64,000 nt of DNA from Peristeroidobacter agariperforans (GCF_004138335.1 NZ_RYFW01000001.1:2501244-2565243), one strand, 5' to 3'; counted from the first letter of the stretch, positions 6,377 to 17,433 are shown. The notes: generated by a model not told the origin, from the sequence alone. Numbers and translations are program-made.

Positions 6377-9300
6377 ATGAAGTCCGAGAACTTCGAGTTC
6401 CTCCGGGCGGGCCGTGCGGTTCTGGCTGACCTCGCAGGTTTTGCCGAGCGCTACGCGCACGAAGACCCCGCAAGCTCGCTGATCAAGCAGCGCAGCTTCG
6501 TCGAGCATGCAGTGGCGGAGATCTACGTTCGCTATCGGCTGCGCCCACCGTTCTCCGACAACCTCAACGATTTGATGAATGAGACCTCATTCCGCCAGGC
6601 CGTTCCCGAGGTTGTCCAGAACAAACTCCATGCAGTGCGCAAGGCGGGGAACCACGCCGCTCATCCTCGGCGGCCGATTACGAGTCAGCTCTCGCTCGAG
6701 TGCCTCGCGCAGCTGTTCGATATCGCGCGCTGGTTTCATGTGCAGATCGACGGTGGCAAGCTCGACGCTGTTCCCAAGTTCGTTGCTCCACCGCCGGAAG
6801 CTGCGAGCACCGTTAAGGCGCGGGATGCTCTCGAGAAGCTTCGCCTTGCAGAGGCGAAGTACGAGTCGGTGCTCGCCGCGCTGGACGCCGAGACCAAAAA
6901 GCGTCTCGATGCCGAACGTGCAGCGACGGAGCACGCCACCGAACTCGAAAAGTTGAAGAACGAAGGCCAGAAGGTCGCTTCGTTCCTCCACTTCAACGAG
7001 GAACTCACGCGACGCCGTCTCATCGACCAACAGCTCCTCGCGGCGGGCTGGAATGTCGGTGCGCTCGGTGCGAACACCGAGCAGGTTAAGCAAGAGATGA
7101 AGCTCAAGGGGCTACCCACGCCCACCGGTGACGGCTTCGCCGATTACGTGCTCTACGGCGACGACGGCAAACCGCTAGCGGTCATCGAGGCGAAGAAGAC
7201 CGCCAAAGATGCGCGCCAAGGCGGCGAGCAGGCCCGCCAGTATGCCGACGCCCTCGAGAGAGAAACCGGCATGCGCCCGGTCATCTTCTTTACTAACGGC
7301 GTTGACATTTTCTTGTGGGACGACGCGCAGAAGGATCCGTACCGCAAGGTCTACGGCTTCTACTCAAAGGACAGTCTTGAGTACCTCGTCCATCAGCGGC
7401 ACGGTAAGAAGGTCCTTGCCCACGTTGAGCCGAACCTCGCCATTGCGAACCGCATGTATCAGCTCGAAGCGGTGAAGCGCGTCACCGAGCGATTCGAGCG
7501 CAACTTTCGCAAGGCGCTCGTCGTGCAAGCCACTGGCACTGGCAAGACGCGCGTCGCCATCTCGCTGTGTGACGTGCTGATGCGCGCGGGTTGGGTTAAG
7601 CGGATCCTCTTCCTCTGCGATCGCAAGGAGCTGCGTCGCCAGGCTGACCGCGTCTTCAAAGAGTTCTTGCCGGGCGAACCGCGCGTGATCGTTGACGCTT
7701 CGACCGCCAACGATCGCGACAAGCGCATCTACCTCGCGACGTACCCGGCAATGATGAAAGCCTACGAGGCCTTCGACGTCGGCTTCTTCGATCTGATCAT
7801 CGCCGACGAGTCCCACCGCAGCATCTACAAGAAGTTCCGCTCGCTCTTCCAGTACTTCGATGCACTCGAGGTCGGCCTCACTGCGACGCCGGTGAAGTTC
7901 ATCGAACGTAACACCTACGACCTGTTCGCCTGTGAGAACGGTGACCCGACGTCAGCATTCGACTTCCAGCAGGCGATCGAATCCAAGCCGCCCCACCTCG
8001 TGCCATTCCGCGTGATGCAGGTGAGCACCAAGTTCTCGCGCGACGGCTTCCGCTACTCACAGATGAGCGAGGCGCAGCGCGCAGAGCTCGAAGACCAGGA
8101 CCCGCAAGCGCAGTCCGTCGACTACGACAGTGGAGACCTCGACAAGTACTTCTTCAACAAGGACACCACGCGCGCCATCTGGCGGTCGCTGATGGAGGGC
8201 GGCCTCCGCGAGGCGACGGGCCAGCATGTCGGCAAAACCATTGTCTTCGCGCGCAACCACCTGCATGCGGTGCACCTCGCCGAGGTTTTCAGTGAGCTAT
8301 ATCCGCAGTACGGCTCGACCTTCTGCCGCGTCATCGACAACCAGGAGCCCAAGGCCGATCAGCTCATCGACGACTTCAAGAATGTCGAGAGCGAGCTGAC
8401 CATCGCCATCTCGGTCGACATGCTCGACACCGGCATCGACGTGCCCGAGGTGGTGAACCTCGTCTTCGCCAAGCCGATCAAGTCGTATGTGAAGTTCTGG
8501 CAGATGATCGGCCGTGGCACACGCCTGCGCAAAGACCTATTCGGGCCGGGCAAAGACAAGACAGAGTTCCTCATTTTCGACCACTGGCAGAATTTCTGGT
8601 TCTTTGACGAAAAGTACAAGGAGGCGCAGCCAGCCCCGCAGAAGTCGCTGCTCCAGCACCTCTTCGAGGCACGTGTGGAGCTGCTCCAGACGGCTATTGA
8701 CAAGATGGACGAGGCCGCCATCGGGATTGCCCAACAGCAAGTGCTCGGCGACATCCGCGCGGTGCGAGACACGAACGCAATCGACGCGCGAGACAAGTGG
8801 AAAGAGCTGGAACAGCTCGCGGACGCTGATCGCATCCACCACTTCGCCGCTGCCACCAAGGCCGACCTGCTATCGATCGTCGCCCCACTACAATATCTCC
8901 GCAGCATCCGCGGCGACGAGGACGCGTACCGCTTCGACCTATTGATGACGCGCCTCCAAGTGGAGCTGCTCAAAGGCGGACCGAGCGCGCCCAAGGTGCA
9001 GGACCTGAAAGGTCGTGTCGAAGAGGCCGTGGAGCTACTAAGTAAGAACCTGCAGCCAGTGAAAGCTAAGGCCGACGCCATCAAACAGGTTCGCAGCAAG
9101 GACTTCTGGTCGAGCGTGGAGGTCAACCACCTCGAAGGCCTCAGGAGGGAGCTTCGCTCGGTGATGAAGTACCAGCAGCTTCCTACCACCACGCGCGTGG
9201 CGCCGCAGGTCTTCGACGTGACTGACGATGGCCACATCGCGGAGGCATATATCCCGCGCCTTGAGGGGCTCGACCTCGTCGAATACCGCTCGCGCGTCGA

Positions 9301-9790
9301 GCGTGTGCTTAAGGAGCACTTTTCGAACAACGTCATCTTGCAGCACATTCGCGAAGGCAAGCCCGTGCAGGAGCGCGAGCTCGAAGAGCTGGCCAAGCTA
9401 GTGTTGCAGATCGACGATAAGGCCAACGTTAAGCACCTAGCTGGGCACGACCCGGAAACACGGCGGTCGCTGCTCACGGTCTTTCGTGGATTGGTGGGGC
9501 TCGCTGCGGCGGCGGTGGAGCAGGCATTCACGGACTTCGTTCACAAGCACCCGCGGCTATCCTCGCAGCAGCTGCGGTTTCTGCAGGTCTTGCAGAACTA
9601 CATTGCACAGAACGGCGGCATCGAGCTTGAGCGTCTGTACGAGCCCCCGTTCACGACCCTCCACGCAGAAAGCATGGACGGTATCTTCACTAATCCTGGA
9701 GACGTCGATGAGCTTCTTGCCATCCTGAGCGTCTTCGAACCCCAGCGGGCGACCTCGAGGGACTTCCCGCCCGCGAGTCAAGCACTATGA
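6377..9790 (+). CDS. hsdR: type I restriction enzyme R subunit (HsdR)
   Basis: The motor/nuclease subunit that translocates and cuts unmodified DNA in complex with HsdM and HsdS. The start at 6377 is chosen over 6329 because AAGGAG lies at 6359-6364, the family typically begins MKS.NFEFLR, and the likely sigma54 transcript begins after 6329. An N-terminal DUF4145-like helical region and a coiled-coil stretch (~residues 140-200) precede the PD-(D/E)XK nuclease ([23 protein letters not shown]256, E271, K273). The SF2 helicase shows ATGTGKT (385-391), DESH, and [10 protein letters not shown]. The C-terminus is of the EcoEI type. About 1137 residues, within family range. The stop overlaps hsdM by four bases. 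Confidence 0.95.
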   Translation: MKSENFEFLRAGRAVLADLAGFAERYAHEDPASSLIKQRSFVEHAVAEIYVRYRLRPPFSDNLNDLMNETSFRQAVPEVVQNKLHAVRKAGNHAAHPRRPITSQLSLECLAQLFDIARWFHVQIDGGKLDAVPKFVAPPPEAASTVKARDALEKLRLAEAKYESVLAALDAETKKRLDAERAATEHATELEKLKNEGQKVASFLHFNEELTRRRLIDQQLLAAGWNVGALGANTEQVKQEMKLKGLPTPTGDGFADYVLYGDDGKPLAVIEAKKTAKDARQGGEQARQYADALERETGMRPVIFFTNGVDIFLWDDAQKDPYRKVYGFYSKDSLEYLVHQRHGKKVLAHVEPNLAIANRMYQLEAVKRVTERFERNFRKALVVQATGTGKTRVAISLCDVLMRAGWVKRILFLCDRKELRRQADRVFKEFLPGEPRVIVDASTANDRDKRIYLATYPAMMKAYEAFDVGFFDLIIADESHRSIYKKFRSLFQYFDALEVGLTATPVKFIERNTYDLFACENGDPTSAFDFQQAIESKPPHLVPFRVMQVSTKFSRDGFRYSQMSEAQRAELEDQDPQAQSVDYDSGDLDKYFFNKDTTRAIWRSLMEGGLREATGQHVGKTIVFARNHLHAVHLAEVFSELYPQYGSTFCRVIDNQEPKADQLIDDFKNVESELTIAISVDMLDTGIDVPEVVNLVFAKPIKSYVKFWQMIGRGTRLRKDLFGPGKDKTEFLIFDHWQNFWFFDEKYKEAQPAPQKSLLQHLFEARVELLQTAIDKMDEAAIGIAQQQVLGDIRAVRDTNAIDARDKWKELEQLADADRIHHFAAATKADLLSIVAPLQYLRSIRGDEDAYRFDLLMTRLQVELLKGGPSAPKVQDLKGRVEEAVELLSKNLQPVKAKADAIKQVRSKDFWSSVEVNHLEGLRRELRSVMKYQQLPTTTRVAPQVFDVTDDGHIAEAYIPRLEGLDLVEYRSRVERVLKEHFSNNVILQHIREGKPVQERELEELAKLVLQIDDKANVKHLAGHDPETRRSLLTVFRGLVGLAAAAVEQAFTDFVHKHPRLSSQQLRFLQVLQNYIAQNGGIELERLYEPPFTTLHAESMDGIFTNPGDVDELLAILSVFEPQRATSRDFPPASQAL

Positions 9791-11295
9791 GCACACTGAC
9801 GACACAACAGAAAGGCGATATCGACAAGCTCTGGACCGAGTTCTGGACCGGCGGCATAACCAATCCCCTCACAGTCATTGAGCAGATCTCATTTCTTATG
9901 TTCGCGCGGCTGCTCGACGTCATGGAGACAACCGGCGAGCGGCGCGCTGCACGCACAAAGAAGCCATTCAGGGGTCGGTTCAATGGCCCGAACGACCCGC
10001 GTCGCTGGAAGAACTTCAAGCAGAAGGACGCGGGCGAGCTCCTGCGCGTGGTGCGCGACGAGGTGTTCCCACACTTCCGCAAGCTCAACGGAGGCACTAC
10101 TTTCGCCGAGTACATGCAGGACGCGCAGCTCATGGTGCACAAGCCGAGCCTCTTGGTCTCGGCCGTGAACATGATTGACAAGCTGCCGATCACCGACGGC
10201 GACGCCAAGGGCGATCTCTACGAGTACCTGCTTAGCAAGCTGACGACGGCCGGCATCAACGGCCAGTTTCGAACGCCACGCCACATCATCCGCTTTATGG
10301 TCGAGCTGCTCGAGCCAAAGCCCACTGAGACGATCGGTGACCCGGCGTGCGGCACGGCGGGTTTCCTCGTGGGAGTGATGCAGTACCTCCTCGAGACCCA
10401 TACCTCGTCGAAAGGCAAGCTGAGGGGAGAGAATGGGGAGGCCATCTTCACGGGCGATCTCCTCGAGCCCTATCGTGACCACATCCAGAACGGGATGTTT
10501 CATGGCTTCGACTTCGACGCGACCATGCTCCGCATCGCGTCGATGAACCTGATGCTCCACGGCGTCGACAACCCAGACATCCACTATCAGGACACGCTCT
10601 CGAATTCGTTCCCGGAGAAGTTCAGTAAGCAGGCGACCGGCGGGCTCGACGTCATCCTGGCGAACCCGCCCTTCAAGGGCAGCCTCGACGAGGGCGACGT
10701 TCATCCAACGCTCACGCAAGCGGTGAAGACAAAGAAGACCGAGCTGCTGTTCCTGGCGCTCATCCTACGCATGCTTAAAAAGGGCGGCCGCAGCGCTACC
10801 ATCGTTCCGGACGGCGTACTCTTCGGCTCGTCGAAGGCTCACGCGGCGCTCCGAGAGCTGCTGGTAAAGGACAACCAGCTCGAGGCAGTGTTCGCGCTGC
10901 CCTCGGGCGTGTTCAAGCCCTACGCGGGCGTATCCACCGCCATCCTCGTGTTCACTAAGGGTGGTAAGACGGATCACGTCTTCTTCTACGACGTCGACGC
11001 CGACGGCTACTCGCTCGACGACAAGCGCGATCCGGTCGGCGAGAACGACTTGCCCGATGCACTCGAGCGCTGGCGGAAGCGCAGCGCAAAGAAAGACATC
11101 GACCGCACGGCGAAGCACTTCATGGTGCCGGTGGAGGAGATCGAAAGGAAGAGCTTTGACCTGTCGATCAATCGTTACAAAGAAGCGAAGCACGAAGCTG
11201 TCGAGTACGACCCGCCGAAGAAAATTGTCGCCAAGCTTCGTGCCCTTGAATCGGAGATCGCTAAGGACCTGAGCGAGTTGGAGGCGATGCTATGA
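9787..11295 (+). CDS. hsdM: type I restriction-modification DNA methyltransferase M subunit
   Basis: 502 residues; N6-adenine methyltransferase that modifies the host target and forms the core of the type I complex. The helical N-terminal HsdM domain ([30 protein letters not shown]) precedes the catalytic domain, with AdoMet motif [11 protein letters not shown], and motif IV NPPF in [17 protein letters not shown]. It ends with a helix that contacts HsdS. Start and stop both use ATGA overlaps with hsdR (9787-9790) and hsdS (11292-11295), so the three subunits are translationally coupled. Confidence 0.96.
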   Translation: MSTLTTQQKGDIDKLWTEFWTGGITNPLTVIEQISFLMFARLLDVMETTGERRAARTKKPFRGRFNGPNDPRRWKNFKQKDAGELLRVVRDEVFPHFRKLNGGTTFAEYMQDAQLMVHKPSLLVSAVNMIDKLPITDGDAKGDLYEYLLSKLTTAGINGQFRTPRHIIRFMVELLEPKPTETIGDPACGTAGFLVGVMQYLLETHTSSKGKLRGENGEAIFTGDLLEPYRDHIQNGMFHGFDFDATMLRIASMNLMLHGVDNPDIHYQDTLSNSFPEKFSKQATGGLDVILANPPFKGSLDEGDVHPTLTQAVKTKKTELLFLALILRMLKKGGRSATIVPDGVLFGSSKAHAALRELLVKDNQLEAVFALPSGVFKPYAGVSTAILVFTKGGKTDHVFFYDVDADGYSLDDKRDPVGENDLPDALERWRKRSAKKDIDRTAKHFMVPVEEIERKSFDLSINRYKEAKHEAVEYDPPKKIVAKLRALESEIAKDLSELEAML

Positions 11296-12416
11296 TGAGC
11301 GTTGTCGAACTCGGTCGCGTAGCTCAGGTGTTCAACGGGAAGACACCGGCCAAGGGCGACCAACGAACCGCAGGCCACCCCGTGCTCAAAATCCGCGACA
11401 TCGACGAAGACGGTCAGTTTCGTGGTTGCCACGAGTCGTTCGTTGATTCAAGCTTCGCTGAGCAGTTCAGGGAGCGCTTGGTTCGTCGTGGCGACACGTT
11501 GATCCTGAACGCGGCTCACAATGCAGACTACGTTGCGTCGAAGATCGCGCTCGCGCTCGAGGGCGTAGAGAACACCCTCGCAACTGGCGAATGGCTCATC
11601 GTCCGACCAACCGGTGCCGACGCCCGCTTCGTGCACTATTGGATTCGGTCAGCCGGGACCCGTCGTCGGTTGCGCGATCTCGTCAAAGGAATTCATCTTT
11701 ACCCCAAAGACGTAGCGCGAATGCTGATGCCGGTTCCGTCGCCGAAAGAACAGCGCCGCATCGCCGACATCCTCGACAAGGCCGACGCCATCCGTCGCAA
11801 GTGCAAGGAGGCCATTGCGCTCGCCGAGGAACTGCTGTGCTCGACGTTTTTGGAGATGTTCGGCGACATTCGCGCGAAACGATCTCCTTGGCCGTTTGCG
11901 CCTCTTCGGCCTTTCCTTTCCGCTGCAAGCGGGAAGTCCAGCAAACCGGTGTTGGCCGAAATGGAGACTGGCATCCCGATCTATGGTGGAAATGGCATCA
12001 ATGGGTGGGCCACCAAGGCCTTGTACAACGACCCGGTGGTTGTGGTTGGTCGTGTCGGACAGCAGTGCGGCATCACGCGAATGACGGAGGGGCCGGCGTG
12101 GGTTACCGATAACGCCATCGTCGTCACGATCAACCGGCCTGATCTTCTGGACCCCGTGTACGTAACTACGGCGCTTCAAAGCTCTCCGCTGCGAGAATCA
12201 GTGATGCGGCTGGACTTACCGTTTATTAACCAGGCCACCATCCTAGACTTTCCGCTCCCGTTGCCACCACTGCGGCGGCAGCAGGAGTTCGCAGAGCTTC
12301 GTTGGAAGGTCGTGAGGGCCCAGGAGCGCCTCGCTGCCTCGCTACAATTCTCCCAAGACCTCTTCAATTCCCTCGTCGCCCGCTCGTTCTCCGGTTCGCT
12401 GGAGGGCCCGTGCTGA
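11292..12416 (+). CDS. hsdS: type I restriction enzyme S (specificity) subunit
   Basis: 374 residues with the usual two target recognition domains. TRD1 (~1-150) ends in the conserved helical repeat [25 protein letters not shown]2 (~190-330, with [12 protein letters not shown] and [11 protein letters not shown]) ends in [23 protein letters not shown]. It determines the bipartite recognition sequence for HsdR and HsdM. ATG at 11292 overlaps the hsdM stop (a second ATG follows at 11295). Its 3' end overlaps the next gene by seven bases, tying the ATPase gene to the same transcript. Confidence 0.93.
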   Translation: MMSVVELGRVAQVFNGKTPAKGDQRTAGHPVLKIRDIDEDGQFRGCHESFVDSSFAEQFRERLVRRGDTLILNAAHNADYVASKIALALEGVENTLATGEWLIVRPTGADARFVHYWIRSAGTRRRLRDLVKGIHLYPKDVARMLMPVPSPKEQRRIADILDKADAIRRKCKEAIALAEELLCSTFLEMFGDIRAKRSPWPFAPLRPFLSAASGKSSKPVLAEMETGIPIYGGNGINGWATKALYNDPVVVVGRVGQQCGITRMTEGPAWVTDNAIVVTINRPDLLDPVYVTTALQSSPLRESVMRLDLPFINQATILDFPLPLPPLRRQQEFAELRWKVVRAQERLAASLQFSQDLFNSLVARSFSGSLEGPC

Positions 12417-14155
12417 CCTCTCTCGAAATCGAGAACTTCAAGGGCATCTCCGCTCGTCAACGCATCGAGTTCGCGCCGCTGACGTTGCTCTTCGGTGCTA
12501 ATAGCGCCGGCAAGAGCAGCATCCTGCAAGCGCTCGTGTACCTACACGAGCTCATCGAGCGTGGCGAGGCCGACGTTGACCGAACCGAGCTGGGCGGCAA
12601 CGTTCTGGAGCTCGGCGGCTTCGCTCGTCTCGTCCACAAGCACGAAACGGAGCGCGCCATCGTTCTGCGAGCAGAGTTTGCCACGCCCGCAGGTCTCGAG
12701 CGCTTCGGGCGCGACCTCACCGACTTCCCGTTCCCCGACCTCGACGACGACGTGGACAGCGCATGGTTGGAGCTGACCATTCGCTTCGTCACGACCACGA
12801 GCTTTCGCGGCCCCATCGTCAAACGTGTCGTGTTCGGCGTGAACGGCGATGTGGAGCCGCTCGTGTGGCTCGAAAGCGGAGCTACGCTGCGCGACGGCGA
12901 ACCGCTGCATGCTCGCGTGAATCTCGGCCACCCAGTCTTGCCCAGGCAGACTCGCGAGCTATCCGGCGCGATGACGATCGAGGTGGATGGTTCGCAGCAG
13001 CCGGTCTCGGCGAAGCATGCGCCTTCAGAGGTTACCGAGACGTGGGAGCAGATCGCCATTCCAGAGGAAGTGCTCCATCGCGCGCTCGGGATAGAAGACG
13101 GCGAATACGGCAGTAGCAGCGGAGCGGGCGCAGGACTCGTTGATGGGAGCGGCTTCGGAGACGGACGATTTCTACCCGTGTTCGCGCTCGCTCGCGGGCG
13201 CACCTCTGCGCTTCCCGCTCCAAATGAACCTCTTCGAGTAGTGGTGGCAGGCGACATCGAGGGTGACAAGGAAGAGCTCATCTCGCTGAGCCTCAGGCCG
13301 CCGTCGGAAGAGACGAAGCAGCAGATCGCTTCATTGAAGGCATCGATCGAACTTCGCGAGCGCGCGGCTCGCGAAGTTCGCACCTTCCTCGAGATGGTAG
13401 TTCTTGGCACAACATCTCAGCTTGCGAGCTTCTTGCGCGGCGCCCAGTACATCGGCCCGCTGCGCACGATCCCGCCGCGAGGTTTTCTCTACGAGCGCGC
13501 GGGCCGCATCACGAGCTGGGCTGACGGCCTTGCCTCCTGGGACCTGCTCCTTGCCGACCGGCTCACGCTCATCGAGCGCACTAATACGTGGCTTCGAAAA
13601 CTCGGCGCCGGCTGCCAGGTCGTGGTCCAGCAATTGTTCGACGGAGGCGCGGACGCCGAAGAGCTGTCCGATGGTCACGTCGATCGGACCGTCCGACGGC
13701 TCCTCCTCGACACCGGTGCGGGCTCCTTCGTACTCCCCTCCGAAGTAGGCGCCGGTATCTCGCAGCTCATCCCTATAGTCGTGGCGGCCATCGAAGGACG
13801 TGGCGGTCTCACGCTCGTCGAACAGCCCGAGATCCATGTGCACCCAGCAGTGCAGGTCGGGCTGGGAGACCTGCTCCTCGACGGCGCAGGTCGCGAAGGG
13901 CAGCGACGCATCACCCTCGTCGAAACTCACAGCGAACACCTCCTGCTCCGCGTGATGCGGCGCATGCGTGAGACGCACGAAGGTACGGTTGCTGAGGGCT
14001 TGCGGCCGATTGCGCCAGCAGACGTGTCCGTCGTTCTGGTCGAGAAGGACAGCGAGCGAAGCATCACACGCAAGATGCCGCTCAATGAACGCGGCGAACT
14101 CGTGAAGGCCTGGCCGGGCGGCTTCTTCGAAGAGGGTCTGCGGGAGGTGCTCTGA
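12410..14155 (+). CDS. AAA family ATPase (SMC/OLD-like, DUF3696-type) in restriction cluster
   Basis: 582 residues from the GTG at 12410, preceded by GGAGGG (12401-12406) and overlapping hsdS by seven bases; a longer frame from 12302 would overlap hsdS by >100 bases. The start [11 protein letters not shown] and Walker A GANSAGKS (29-36) are typical of ABC/SMC-like ATPases with a split head. Near the C-terminus, TLVEQPEIHVHPAVQVGLGD is the Walker B/D-loop region and LVETHSEHLLLR the switch His region, as in OLD- and DUF3696-type proteins. No Toprim nuclease domain is obvious. Together with the next gene it may form a DNA-sensing defence pair, or an accessory of the type I enzyme; both are inference. 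Confidence 0.85.
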   Translation: MLTSLEIENFKGISARQRIEFAPLTLLFGANSAGKSSILQALVYLHELIERGEADVDRTELGGNVLELGGFARLVHKHETERAIVLRAEFATPAGLERFGRDLTDFPFPDLDDDVDSAWLELTIRFVTTTSFRGPIVKRVVFGVNGDVEPLVWLESGATLRDGEPLHARVNLGHPVLPRQTRELSGAMTIEVDGSQQPVSAKHAPSEVTETWEQIAIPEEVLHRALGIEDGEYGSSSGAGAGLVDGSGFGDGRFLPVFALARGRTSALPAPNEPLRVVVAGDIEGDKEELISLSLRPPSEETKQQIASLKASIELRERAAREVRTFLEMVVLGTTSQLASFLRGAQYIGPLRTIPPRGFLYERAGRITSWADGLASWDLLLADRLTLIERTNTWLRKLGAGCQVVVQQLFDGGADAEELSDGHVDRTVRRLLLDTGAGSFVLPSEVGAGISQLIPIVVAAIEGRGGLTLVEQPEIHVHPAVQVGLGDLLLDGAGREGQRRITLVETHSEHLLLRVMRRMRETHEGTVAEGLRPIAPADVSVVLVEKDSERSITRKMPLNERGELVKAWPGGFFEEGLREVL

Positions 14156-15093
14156 TGGCCCTGCTCGCCGAGTACGCGATCACACCGGACGTCTTCGACA
14201 GTGCGGCTTACAACAGCGAAGAGGTATGCGGGCTGTACCTTCAGGCGCTCAAGGATGTGCTCCTGCACGAGGGCCTCGTGCGGAACCTGCGTAGCGGCGA
14301 ATGGGCAAAGATATTCGAGGATTCCTCGCGCCCGTGGCACCAGCGAGGCAAGGAACTTCTCAAGAAGTTGCGCGCGCAGAACCGAAGCGTGCTCGTGAAT
14401 GCGACGCAAGCGACGGCACCCCAGACAGATGCCGAGTGGTGCCTAGAGGCGCTCGGCAGTCATGCATCACGACCGCTCGCCGGCGTGATCGCAACCGAAA
14501 CGACGGCGGCGCCACATGCCGGCAACGACACTGTGAGCTCGGTGAACCGCCTGACGAGTGCGCCCTGGTGGATAGCTCGCAGTCCGTCGCTGCGCCTGGG
14601 CCGTACGCTCACGGAGTACCAAGCGGCGCTCGCTTCGGTCCTGCAACACGCGAACTCGCTAACCTTCATCGATCCGTTTATCGACTTCACCGATCATCAC
14701 CAGTACGGTGACCTGATCAAGATCTTGGTGAGTCTCCAAGCCCGCTCAATGAAGCCTCTCGTCGAAATACATCGCGTGGCATGGTACGGCGGCGGCAACG
14801 ACAAGCGCCCTAAGGTGAAGGAGGTGGTCGCGGCGCTGCAACCGTCCATCCAAGCCGTGGCTAAGGCGGCTGGCATCTCGGTGGACGTATTCTTATGGGA
14901 CGACTTCCACGACCGGTACTTAATCACGGACCTCATTGGGCTTAGTCTCCCGCACGGTTTCGGAACAACCACGGCGCCCAACACGCAGACCACATGGACG
15001 CGACTCGGCCGGAATGATCGCGACTCGGTGCAGCGAGAGTTCGATCCTGCGCATCGCCAGCCGCGCCATAAATTCACCGTGAGAGGTACCTGA
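14155..15093 (+). CDS. PLD-like (HKD-variant) putative nuclease, partner of the AAA ATPase
   Basis: 312 residues; the ATG shares one base with the stop of the ATPase gene (TGATG), so the two are coupled. Residues 246-259 read FLWDDFHDRYLITD, i.e. H252-x-R254-x4-D259, a variant of the HxKx4D motif of phospholipase-D-superfamily enzymes with Arg in place of Lys. Another conserved-looking segment is SLTFIDPFIDFTDHH (169-182). Only one HKD-like motif is seen, as in PLD nucleases that act as dimers. I infer a nuclease or nucleic-acid-processing partner for the ATPase. No exact family name is recalled, and activity with the Arg variant is unproven. Confidence 0.6.
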   Translation: MALLAEYAITPDVFDSAAYNSEEVCGLYLQALKDVLLHEGLVRNLRSGEWAKIFEDSSRPWHQRGKELLKKLRAQNRSVLVNATQATAPQTDAEWCLEALGSHASRPLAGVIATETTAAPHAGNDTVSSVNRLTSAPWWIARSPSLRLGRTLTEYQAALASVLQHANSLTFIDPFIDFTDHHQYGDLIKILVSLQARSMKPLVEIHRVAWYGGGNDKRPKVKEVVAALQPSIQAVAKAAGISVDVFLWDDFHDRYLITDLIGLSLPHGFGTTTAPNTQTTWTRLGRNDRDSVQREFDPAHRQPRHKFTVRGT

Positions 15094-15360
15094 CGGCGAT
15101 CGATAGGCTCGGTGCCTCTTCGGTGGAAGTGCTGGCCCGTGTCTATTGCTCAGCGAATAGAGCGGTCGATTCGACCGGCCGCAGACCACGCACAGTACCG
15201 TCAGGTTGAGCTCGGCGCAGTTGTCTATCTGCCTTACGGGATCGATTTGCGCCGTCCGAGCGCGAGCCCTTTTGTTTGCATGTACCCGCTGAGGAGTGCG
15301 GCTACGGTATTAGCCAACCTATGGCCAGCAGCCAAGCATCTCATATCAGGCACGACTCCT
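15094..15360. other. non-coding stretch after the restriction cluster
   Basis: No supported gene and no clear terminator. The long plus-strand frame 15112-15672 has no homology-like features and overlaps both the XRE remnant and the real gene at 15630. Confidence 0.4.
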
Positions 15361-15440
15361 GTGTCGAATCCTCGACGTGCCGGAGGACCACAACAAGAAC
15401 AGCGGCAATGCCGGCAGCGCGCCGCAGTTGCGGAAGTAGG
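15361..15440 (+). pseudogene. decayed 3' end of a second XRE regulator gene
   Basis: The frame reads RILDVPEDHNKNSGNAG then SAPQLRK and a stop, against RILDVLEEQNKNRGNAS then RAPQARN at the end of the XRE protein encoded at 2710-3141. The nucleotide match over ~75 bases is about three quarters identical. No helix-turn-helix part remains upstream. This looks like the leftover end of an older element integrated at the same site. Confidence 0.65.
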
Positions 15441-15629
15441 AAGATGGGTCAGATGGGAGGCCGTGGCGGGTGATTACAGTTGTCCTGGGCTGCGGATGCC
15501 CTCCGAACGCGCCGATCACGTACACGGAGGGAGCGCATCACCTGTATTTCGAAACGGAGCGGATTGCCCTCAGCGTGGTAGATTCCCCAGCGGCGCGCTC
15601 ATCGCCTGTGAATCAAGTACCGGTGAAGT
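15441..15629. other. short non-coding stretch
   Basis: Nothing supported; it separates the XRE remnant from the HEPN-like gene. Confidence 0.3.
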
Positions 15630-16163
15630 ATGGAGAACAAGACGATTCGAGATGCCCTGCGTGGCTTTGTGACCAACGCGGAGGGAATGCATGATTATCA
15701 GTGTGAGATTGGTTCAATAATAATCAACGGCGGGGCAATCGAGCTGTTGATTGATGTCATGATTCAAGAGCTGATGCCGGAAGGGGAGCGACCGCCCATT
15801 GAAGAACTCCGAGATGGCATGTTTGCAAGAAGGAGAAGCAAGCTGGTTCAGCTCGTGGGCAAGTCCGCGCTTTCGAGCGGGCTGAAAAGCGAACTGACGA
15901 CCGCCTTGGAAAAAGCAGAAGCAATCATGAGAGTCCGGAACATTATTGCGCATGGACCCATGGTCGTCGTCTATGAGGGGGAGCCTGAGGCAGGGAAGCC
16001 TAAGGGTCTTGCCTTTCTAATGTTGAAAGATTCAAAGAATATGATGACGCCATATGCTGATATCGAAGGGCTACGAAGAACAACGGCAAACGTGTACGAC
16101 GTCGCGAGAGAGCTGGAAGCCTTGCTGTCAAAAATGACTGAGGAGATGGCGGCGAAGCCTTGA
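15630..16163 (+). CDS. HEPN-like helical protein, possible ribonuclease
   Basis: 177 residues from the ATG at 15630. The protein is mostly helical. The segment EKAEAIMRVRNIIAHGPMV contains R103-N104-x3-H108, the Rx4-6H pattern of HEPN domains, many of which are metal-independent RNases in toxin-antitoxin and defence systems. The N-terminal half (IGSIIINGGAIELLIDVMIQEL) resembles the first helices of such domains. The gene stands alone between the XRE remnant and the repeat near tRNA-Pro, and its base composition looks less GC-rich than its neighbours, in keeping with acquisition. No adjacent MNT-type antitoxin is seen. RNase activity is inference. Confidence 0.55.
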   Translation: MENKTIRDALRGFVTNAEGMHDYQCEIGSIIINGGAIELLIDVMIQELMPEGERPPIEELRDGMFARRRSKLVQLVGKSALSSGLKSELTTALEKAEAIMRVRNIIAHGPMVVVYEGEPEAGKPKGLAFLMLKDSKNMMTPYADIEGLRRTTANVYDVARELEALLSKMTEEMAAKP

Positions 16164-16204
16164 CCGCGTGCTGAATACACTGCGTTTAGAGGAGCCCTTG
16201 CCGC

Positions 16205-16443
<239 letters not shown>

Positions 16444-16464
16444 AAGAAGGACTGGGCTGGCGGA

Positions 16465-17433
16465 TCAGTAGGAGCGCCCCACCGCAAACTCCGCCAATTC
16501 GCGCAAGGCTTGCTTATACGCCGAGTCGGGCAATACGGCGATTGCGTCGATGGCGAGGGCGGCCTCCCGCCGCGCGAGCCGCGCAGTGTACGCAAGGCCC
16601 CCGGTAGATTCAATTGCGGCGGTGATGTCTGCGAGTCGAGCGATGCTGCCTTCCTCGATGCTGTGCCGGATGAGCACGCGCTGCTCCTCGGTCCCGGTGC
16701 GGAGCGCATATATAAGAGGAAGGGTGGGCTTGCCCTCGGCCAGGTCATCGCCCAGGTTTTTGCCCAGTTCCGCGCTGTTTGACCGGTAATCCAGTACGTC
16801 ATCGACCAGCTGGAAGGCCGTGCCCAGGTGGCGGCCGTAGGCCGCCATCGCGGCTTCAACCTCAACAGAAGCGCCAGCCAGGAGCGCGGCGATCTGCGCG
16901 CCGGCTTCGAAGAGCTTGGCAGTCTTCCGATAGATCACCTCGAAATACCGCTCCTCGGTGGTGTCCGGGTCGTTGGCGTTCAGGAGCTGCAGCACCTCGC
17001 CCTCGGCGATCTTGTTGGTGGCGCTGGCCATCACGGCCATGATCTTCATGCTCTCCAGGGACACCATCATTTCGAAGGAACGCGAGTAGACGTAATCGCC
17101 CACCAGCACGCTCGCTTCGTTGCCCCACACTTCGTTCGCGGTATCGCGACCGCGGCGGAGTTTGGAGCCGTCGACCACGTCGTCGTGGAGCAGGGTGGCG
17201 GTGTGAATGAACTCGATGATCGCCGCGGCTTCGGAATGCAGCGCTCCCCGATAGCCGCAGGCACGAGCGACGACCACGACCAGCAAGGGCCGTAGGCGTT
17301 TGCCGCCGCTGCCGACGATGTATTCGGCGATCTGGTTGACCAGGACTACGTCGCTGGCGAGACGATTGCGGATGACCACATCGACCTGTCGCAGGTCGTC
17401 TTCGACCAGCGCTTTGACGGACTCGAAGCTCAT
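16465..17433 (-). CDS. ispB: polyprenyl (octaprenyl) diphosphate synthase
   Basis: 323 residues; a trans-prenyltransferase that elongates FPP with IPP to the side chain of ubiquinone. The two aspartate-rich motifs are present: LLHDDVVDGSKLRRG (FARM) and QLVDDVLDY (SARM), with GGKRLRPLLVV near the N-terminus. ATG at 17433 is preferred to the TTG three codons upstream. It is divergent from rplU, the usual ispB/rplU-rpmA arrangement in gammaproteobacteria. The chain length of the product (C40) is assumed from the family. Confidence 0.95.
   Translation of the reverse strand: MSFESVKALVEDDLRQVDVVIRNRLASDVVLVNQIAEYIVGSGGKRLRPLLVVVVARACGYRGALHSEAAAIIEFIHTATLLHDDVVDGSKLRRGRDTANEVWGNEASVLVGDYVYSRSFEMMVSLESMKIMAVMASATNKIAEGEVLQLLNANDPDTTEERYFEVIYRKTAKLFEAGAQIAALLAGASVEVEAAMAAYGRHLGTAFQLVDDVLDYRSNSAELGKNLGDDLAEGKPTLPLIYALRTGTEEQRVLIRHSIEEGSIARLADITAAIESTGGLAYTARLARREAALAIDAIAVLPDSAYKQALRELAEFAVGRSY

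Noticed and set aside
8359-9531. 390-codon minus-strand frame opposite hsdR
   Set aside because: Ser/Arg-rich shadow of a certain gene, with no ribosome site or motif.
12457-13410. 317-codon minus-strand frame opposite the AAA ATPase
   Set aside because: Ser/Pro/Arg-rich shadow; the plus-strand ATPase carries clear motifs.
15112-15672. 186-codon plus-strand frame between the PLD-like and HEPN-like genes
   Set aside because: It reads across the XRE remnant in another frame and has no features.
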